Shown piece by piece: positions 58,506-64,000 of a DNA stretch of 64,000 bases. The stretch is from Theodoxus fluviatilis (taxonomy: Eukaryota > Mollusca > Gastropoda > Cycloneritida > Neritidae). Position 1 is the stretch's first letter. Each line of letters begins with the position of its first letter. The notes under the pieces were generated by a model. It ran no database searches. It saw only the letters and a list, made by a program, of their open reading frames with translations, and had not been told where the DNA came from. A program made the position numbers and the translations under genes. Location: contig JAWQFJ010001122.1 in the NCBI GenBank assembly GCA_034096865.1, positions 98,923 to 162,922 on the forward strand, written 5' to 3'.

Positions 58506-59018
58506 TTGTTCAGGAGGCGCAGCGATTCAAAGCTCTGCTCAGCGCTGCATGTGATTCACTCCTGAACGGCAATTTTGGGGCGTGATTCACTCAGCGCTGT
58601 GCAGCGCTCTGCATCACCGATCCGACGTGATGCAGACGATTTTGCATCACATTCAAAATGGCGTCTTCGATCCCGCACTGGCCGTCGATGCGTAAAATAA
58701 CCCTCAGAAACATCATTTGGGGACTGGAACGGGCTTTATTTGCCCCAAGCGCTCTGTAGGCCTATGTGCGAGTAATGGCAAGTAAGGATGACACAGTTGT
58801 GGACTTTATTCATGCAGAATACATTTAAACGTGCATAAACGATGTCTGTGGCAAAGAAAACACTTTCTTCGCGTCTATCAACACAACATGGGGCGCAGAA
58901 GATTTACCTCCCCTTTAACAAGTGAAGCGCTGCATTACATCTTAGGTGTTCAGGAGAGGCAAAGAGCGCTCAATTGCCAACATGAAGCGCTCATGCAGCG
59001 CGTTGTACTCCTGAACAA
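58506..59018. mobile_element. 513-bp MITE-like element with 11-bp inverted ends
   Basis: TTGTTCAGGAG at 58506-58516 and its exact complement at 59008-59018. Inverted internal copies (CCTGAAC near 58561; GTTCAGGAG at 58948-58956) and repeated GCAGCGCT motifs give it a strongly self-complementary structure. No coding frame. Confidence 0.5.
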
Positions 59019-59526
59019 ACATTGTGCTCTTGCTATCTGTCGCTCACCCATTCTAGTTCACTAAAGACTTCGCCTACCGGCGAAAGTGTCTCTAGCCCAG
59101 TTGACATCACGTGATGGAAGGTTTTCGTCCGAAATATGCATGAGGAGGTCACACGAGAGGCTTGTGGGATAGCCGATCTGCCTTTTGACATCTATCTATG
59201 GTGTTGCTTCGCGAACGAAGATGAGTCGATGCTGCTGTTCACATCCACCGTAGTTCAAGTAGTTCTAGGACTATTTCGCACAAAACTCTTAACTTACTCT
59301 TGTTGAGGCAATAAACAAGCGTTTATTCGATAAACTAAAGTGTTTGTATTGAAATGGAAACAAGTTTTGACATATGAATGATTTATGTTAAAAGTGGGGA
59401 AAAAATAGCATCAGAACGATCTATTTTTGGCGCAACGCTGTAATGCGAAGGGTCGAGTCTACTACGCAATCATTGCGAACTGTTCCAGAGTCACGTGACT
59501 CGGGTTCACAGAGTGTCGCTCACCAT

Positions 59527-59692
59527 CCCCCTGTGGGTTGGGGGGCTGCAAGAATTGATCGACCCACCGCGTATCCCTTCGCGATTCGTGAGGCGAATAA
59601 ATATGGACATGGTTACTTGACTGTTCTTACTCTTGATTTAATAGTTTATCGCAGAGACTGGCTGATAGGCCGTAAAACTCCATCCATCCATC
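59527..59692 (+). mobile_element. SINE copy, the most complete head-to-tail example
   Basis: Head CCCCTGTGGGTTGGGGGG, then GATCGACCCACCGCG and CGCGATTCGTGAGGCGAATA. Tail GACTGGCTGATAGGCCGTAA, then ACTCCATCCATCCAT. About 165 bp, with no coding. Confidence 0.65.
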
Positions 59693-60099
59693 TCGCTCAC
59701 CACATATGCATGGAGACTAAAACATTTCCATTACACCTTCTCAACGAAGTCAGAGTAAATCAGCAATGACCTCGCTAATGGCACTAAGGCTGAGCAGAAA
59801 AAGGGAGCAAGCGATAAGAGTGCAACAGTTCTGGGACAACTGGCCATACAGTACATGCAGACTGGGGGAAAGGCTTTCTTCACAAGGCGTCGCCGACACA
59901 TGTGTGCTTCTCACGAGTGTTACTGTTAGGGCGCGTTGGCTCTTCGTGGTTTGTCTGTGCAGTTGACACAAACTGCCCGATCTTTCTTGCATTCGTGCAT
60001 TTCTACAAAGTGATAGGGAATGTACAACGACATTTTCCCTGGACTGCATGCAAACCGTGATGCATGATATACGCGTTAAAAACCTTACCAAAAACTGTT

Positions 60100-60509
60100 T
60101 CTGTCTTTGCCTATTGTGGTGGAGTGGAATAAGGCATGATGGTAGCAGGGCGCAGGTATGAGACAAAATCGTAGCTGCTGTCCACAACTTTATTTTTCAC
60201 CCATGGGTACAGGAGCTGCTGGCTGGTCCGAGGCCTGATGATTATATATAGTGTCTCTGCCTGGACCAACCCAAGACCGTGGTGGCAGTGGTCTCTTCAG
60301 ATCGTGGTGGTAGTGGTCTCTCTTGTCTTGTGTGCCGTTCCCCTTAAGAAAGGAATGGACGGACCTCACAGGAGCCAGGGTGTGGATTATTTCACAGATC
60401 TTAACCCTGGTTCCTGGGTTGTGCTACTATTTGGCAGAAAGGAGAGATTACTTAATTTAACTTACTTTGAAATGACTTCTTACAAATGTTGCCTCATTCA
60501 GCATAACAC
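60100..60509 (-). mobile_element. LTR-like repeat, copy 2 (- strand)
   Basis: Inverted relative of 21183-21563. It shares GACCACTGCCACCACGGTCT, CCCATGGGT then AATAAA, GATTTTGTCTCATACCTGCG, and the TGTTATGC start. An extra CCACTGCC-type duplication is visible near 60276-60320. Confidence 0.45.
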
Positions 60510-60850
60510 AATCTATTGAATGACTCACATGCCGTTGCAAGTACCTGTCTTACTTGAGGGAAAACATCAGATTTATACTCAAAATGTTACAATTCAGATG
60601 CCAGAGTGGGAGAGCGGCTCACTAGCCAGGGGTCACGCTAATGTAACGAGTGACTGACAGGGCAGCTGCACTAACAATCAGACCACAGTAGAGGAGAGGG
60701 TCACAGCTGAGCGGTCAGCTGGTCAGCTTGTCTTACAGAAAGGATGGGGAAGGGGGAGGGGGTTTGAGAGAGATCTGACACAGAGAGATCTGACACACAG
60801 GATAGTGGAGAAGTGGGGAGAGACAGAAGCAGGGATAACTGAATAGAGGA

Positions 60851-61050
60851 TGAACACAGTAGATGTACAATACACTTGGTGATAGGTGCACCTTATGACA
60901 TGAACACAGTAGCTGTACAATACACTTGGTGATAGGTGCACCTTATGACATGAACACAGTAGATGTACAATACACTTGGTGATAGGTGCACCTTATAACA
61001 TGAACACAGTAGATGTACAATACACTTGGTAATAGGTGCACCCTATCACA
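60851..61050 (+). repeat. four tandem copies of a 50-bp unit
   Basis: Units start at 60851, 60901, 60951 and 61001, each beginning TGAACACAGTAG. The first three differ by one or two bases; the last is slightly more diverged. Confidence 0.97.
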
Positions 61051-61054
61051 CTAT

Positions 61055-61170
61055 GTAGGTTATGTAAGGCTACTGACCACGGATATATTCGAGTTAGAGA
61101 AAACTACGCTTCCGTTTTCCTGCTAATTCGCCTCTTCAAATCTCGTAAGGATGCACGATGGGCCTATATG
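61055..61170 (-). mobile_element. SINE copy (- strand), diverged
   Basis: Complement of tail (GTTATGTAAGGCTA) and of head (AATTCGCCTCTTCAAATC). Confidence 0.45.
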
Positions 61171-61302
61171 TATTACCCCTAGTCTACGTGGGCTTCAGTC
61201 CTTCCATTCAAAGCACTGCAGTGTTGACATTGCTCATTGCGAAAAATAATTTTTGCATTTAGTGAAGGGCTGAAGGCTGTGTGAGATGCAGTTATTGTTA
61301 GG

Positions 61303-61576
<274 letters not shown>

Positions 61577-61866
61577 TGTTCCTTGAACTAAGCAGGAGGA
61601 CAATGATTCCTCTGAAAGTACAGCTAGATTGAGACAGCACAATGAGAATTTCTTCATAACTGACTTTGGTTTCGTCGCTGCATGTCTTTTGCTCCACAAC
61701 AATGCGAGCTAAGTTTCTCCACTCTGCACAAAACACAGTTTTTTCTTCTTGTTGCTTTTGTGAGTATTTTAAACCCATTATGAGTTACCTAATTGAACAA
61801 TATTATGCAATTCATTCGCCGCAGATTGCACACATATTTTCTTTATTGCAATCATTTCCACGCAGC

Positions 61867-61867
61867 T

Positions 61868-61899
<32 letters not shown>

Positions 61900-61943
61900 A
61901 CAAACAAACAAACACACACACATAAACACAAACACACACACAT

Positions 61944-61984
<41 letters not shown>
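61867..61984 (+). repeat. (CA)n with AAAC interruptions
   Basis: CA units with (AAAC)n islands. Confidence 0.97.
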
Positions 61985-61986
<2 letters not shown>

Positions 61987-63257
61987 GTTAATGCAGAACT
62001 TGCAGAGGAGACAAACGGCAAGACAAGTAGCAAGCACTGACAAGGCAAGGTCATGCTGTAAAGAAACTGTCATGACCTTACAGTTGACGCTAGAGAAATC
62101 CTGTCTCAGGCGGTCTAATAAGTCTTCACACCGGAAGCCCCTATGACTCACGTGCGATATTAGAGGAACACATGAGCACTCTCTGGTGTATATAGGGTGT
62201 GGATATTCTCCTCCCTCCTATGCTTCTTCTGAAGGCAGAGTTACTGCTATGGTGCTAGTAACATCCCGACTATCCTAAAGCAATATTGGTACGAAAACAG
62301 TACAGTGTTGTGTACCGATTTAGAAATACATGCCTCACACATTGACATTGTTCACTAATAAGTCTAAACAATTTCTTCCCGTTTTCTCTCACCAGCTAGC
62401 ACTGTATGGAACAACTACTTCACAATGTATTTGTATTAGAGTTGATCAAAGGAATGTTCATTCTGTTTTGTTTATCAACGCAGCATCACGTGTAGGGCGA
62501 GATAGAGTGGCCTTATCTCAAGCTAAATGTCTTGGAAGGCTGTGGGGAGAAAACCAGTGAAACACAAGTTCCTCTCTTTCCTCACGCATGGCCGTGCTGG
62601 TAACTTTCCACCGTTTCTGTGAGGCGGGTCAAGGCGGTGTTGTACGGTGGATCCAATATGACGCTACATGCGAGGAAATAAGTAAGCGGCAATTAATTGT
62701 ACTTGGTGACGGACGTACTGTCCTCCAACGTTACGCCCTCATACTGCTTTTCAAAAGCAGTCCGAGGCTGTTTTTCTTCTTCTTCCAATCACGATTAAAA
62801 ACCACACGGGGTGTGGAAGGCATAATGAGTAAAAACGACCTTTCTAGATAAAAGCGTAGATGAGAACCCAGGCTTGTGTACAGTCGCACTTCGATCACTG
62901 CTGGAAGGCCAAACACGATTCCCACAAAATCATTGCTTTTAACCTTGTGTGGCCGTCAACGGGGTCGGGTCCCACCCAAGGCCTAGCGTGTAGGCAGACG
63001 AGCTACGGAACTACGTTGTTCGTATCCAACGCTAGTATATAAGCTGCCACCACCAAGCCTCTACTCTCTCAGTTCAAAGTGTCCCGTCTTGCAGCGAGGC
63101 TCCACGCGTGCTGTGTTTCCCTCCACCCTCGTCAGTGCTCTCAGCTGATCCACGGTGTTAAAAATATTCGGCCAGAGGCGCATTACACCAGTTGGGAAAG
63201 CACGACTGACGGCGTCAGCAGTGAACCGAATGCTTGCACGTGTGATCTATTTCTACG
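61985..63257. other. no supported gene
   Basis: A TATATAAG at about 63036 is followed by no clear first exon. Otherwise nothing recognised. Confidence 0.4.
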
Positions 63258-63295
63258 CGGCGCATGCGCAGTGACCACCAGCTCGTGGTATAAAA
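63258..63295 (+). promoter_or_regulatory. NRF1-like site plus TATA box
   Basis: CGGCGCATGCGCAG at 63258-63271 and TATAAAA at 63289-63295, predicting a start near 63320. The 14-mer is identical to the one at 23914-23927 upstream of the Mondo-like gene's TATA box. Confidence 0.55.
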
Positions 63296-63379
63296 TCTCT
63301 GGTCGGAGCCTAAGCGAGCTTTCACTACAACCAGAGCTCCCCACCGACGAACATCGAACCAGAAACCGAGGAGACGACC

Positions 63380-63701
63380 ATGGGCTGCCGGCAAGAAATC
63401 AATATAATAATGAAACTAACACGTTATCACCTGCCATTAAACGTTTCGCTGGAATTCATCTGGAAGTTGCTTATTGGGCTGAAGGCGCTTCGGTTGCGAT
63501 TGCACTCGCAAAACCGTCAAGCGCCTCCCCACAGAGTAAGCCAGGCTCCCGTAGTTACTGCCCCCCGTGTCCCATCGCCTCAATCAAGGGAAGAACTAAG
63601 ATGGCCAAAGCTGTCTGTCCGTGAGAGAAAATGTCTGATAAAGCTCGCAGCGAAAATTCGTCGTAAGGAGTGGAGGTCTTCACGCAGAGCATCGGTTCGA
63701 A
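63380..63701 (+). CDS. first coding exon of an unrecognised gene (partial)
   Basis: ATG in a strong GACCATGG context about 60 bp after the predicted start; it stays open for 107 codons to a GTAAGT donor at 63702. The peptide begins MGCRQEINIIMKLTRYHLPL, has a Pro/Gln/Ser linker, and ends in a very basic helix-like stretch (SVRERKCLIKLAAKIRRKEW then RSSRRASVRK). The basic C-terminal part could bind nucleic acid or be a nuclear localisation signal. I recognise no family. A longer frame (63079-63624) overlaps but starts upstream of the TATA box. Confidence 0.4.
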
Positions 63702-64000
63702 AGGTAAGTCGCTGGATTCCAGCTTGTCATCATGGCGTCTGAGGTCACACCTTCTGACATCATTTGCCCCGGAAGTAGAATCTCCCCCTTTGCGGCCTCG
63801 TGTTTTTATCGTCATCCAATCGCTGTGGCCCTTTCTACCGGCAATGTTTGAGGTTGCAGTTGCGTGTGGTGGCATGGGTGCAGGCATGAGTGATCCATTC
63901 TCCTGTCATGAGACTCCAACGTTGCAGTTGTTTGTGTCGTTTTTAAAAGAAGGACCTATCCCGGTGGCATATGCACGGCGGCATTGTGACGGTGTCTCGG
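63702..64000 (+). other. probable intron 1 of the gene starting at 63380
   Basis: From the GTAAGT donor to the window edge. No acceptor or second exon identified. Confidence 0.3.

Noticed and set aside
60851..61050. CRISPR-like array
   Set aside because: The four 50-bp units are directly adjacent with no unique spacers, in an animal genome; this is an ordinary tandem repeat.
63079..63624. 181-codon frame overlapping the exon at 63380
   Set aside because: It begins about 210 bp upstream of the TATA box and would require a transcript starting before it. The frame at 63380 has a better start context and reaches a consensus donor.

Overview
The window looks like nuclear DNA of an animal with large introns and very dense simple repeats. 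The retroelement types, the many dinucleotide tracts and the gene structures suggest a lophotrochozoan, most likely a gastropod mollusc. That is an impression from composition and repeat content, not proof. There are no bacterial features, CRISPR arrays or rRNA genes. One 22-base run of Ns (18979-19000) marks an assembly gap.

Genes. (1) At the left edge (98-8630, + strand) lies the 3' half of a gene for a secreted or surface protein: two thrombospondin type-1 exons, one LDL-receptor class A exon and a last exon ending in a hydrophobic segment with no cytoplasmic tail, so probably GPI-anchored. The four visible exons share phase-1 junctions. (2) On the - strand, 19950-20097 is one exon of an LDLR class B (YWTD) beta-propeller gene, with a possible preceding exon at 20482-20705. 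(3) The best complete gene is at 24049-30468 (+): seven exons encode about 448 residues with a bHLH-leucine-zipper and C-terminal domain of the Mondo/MLX family (MondoA, ChREBP), but without the long N-terminal glucose-sensing half. It has its own TATA promoter. (4) Two further gene starts are inferred from promoter-like sequence plus a short first exon: 54723-54943 (E2F/CCAAT) and 63258-63701 (NRF1-like site plus TATA).

Mobile DNA fills much of the rest. There are 3' fragments of several non-LTR retrotransposons, including one with most of its endonuclease and reverse transcriptase (50556-53432, -). There is an ORF1-only retroelement with a 14-bp target duplication (2363-3436), a MULE-like element (4669-6669), and a deleted Tc1 element keeping perfect inverted repeats and only the DNA-binding half of its transposase (43970-44784). 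Several MITEs, a SINE family ending in CATC repeats, and a pair of LTR-like repeats are also present.

The pattern that ties much of the window together is the link between retroelements and (CT)n/(GA)n tracts. Eight of eight non-LTR 3' ends that run into such a tract do so in the same orientation (CT on the sense strand), and seven of the eight also have a simple repeat at the 5' side. Most of these 3' ends share a layout: a small GC hairpin, then AATAAA or ATAAA, then a few tetra- or pentanucleotide units, then (TC)n. Long blocks between these features (about 9.4-13.3, 33.2-36.0 and 45.8-46.7 kb) show nothing I can support.
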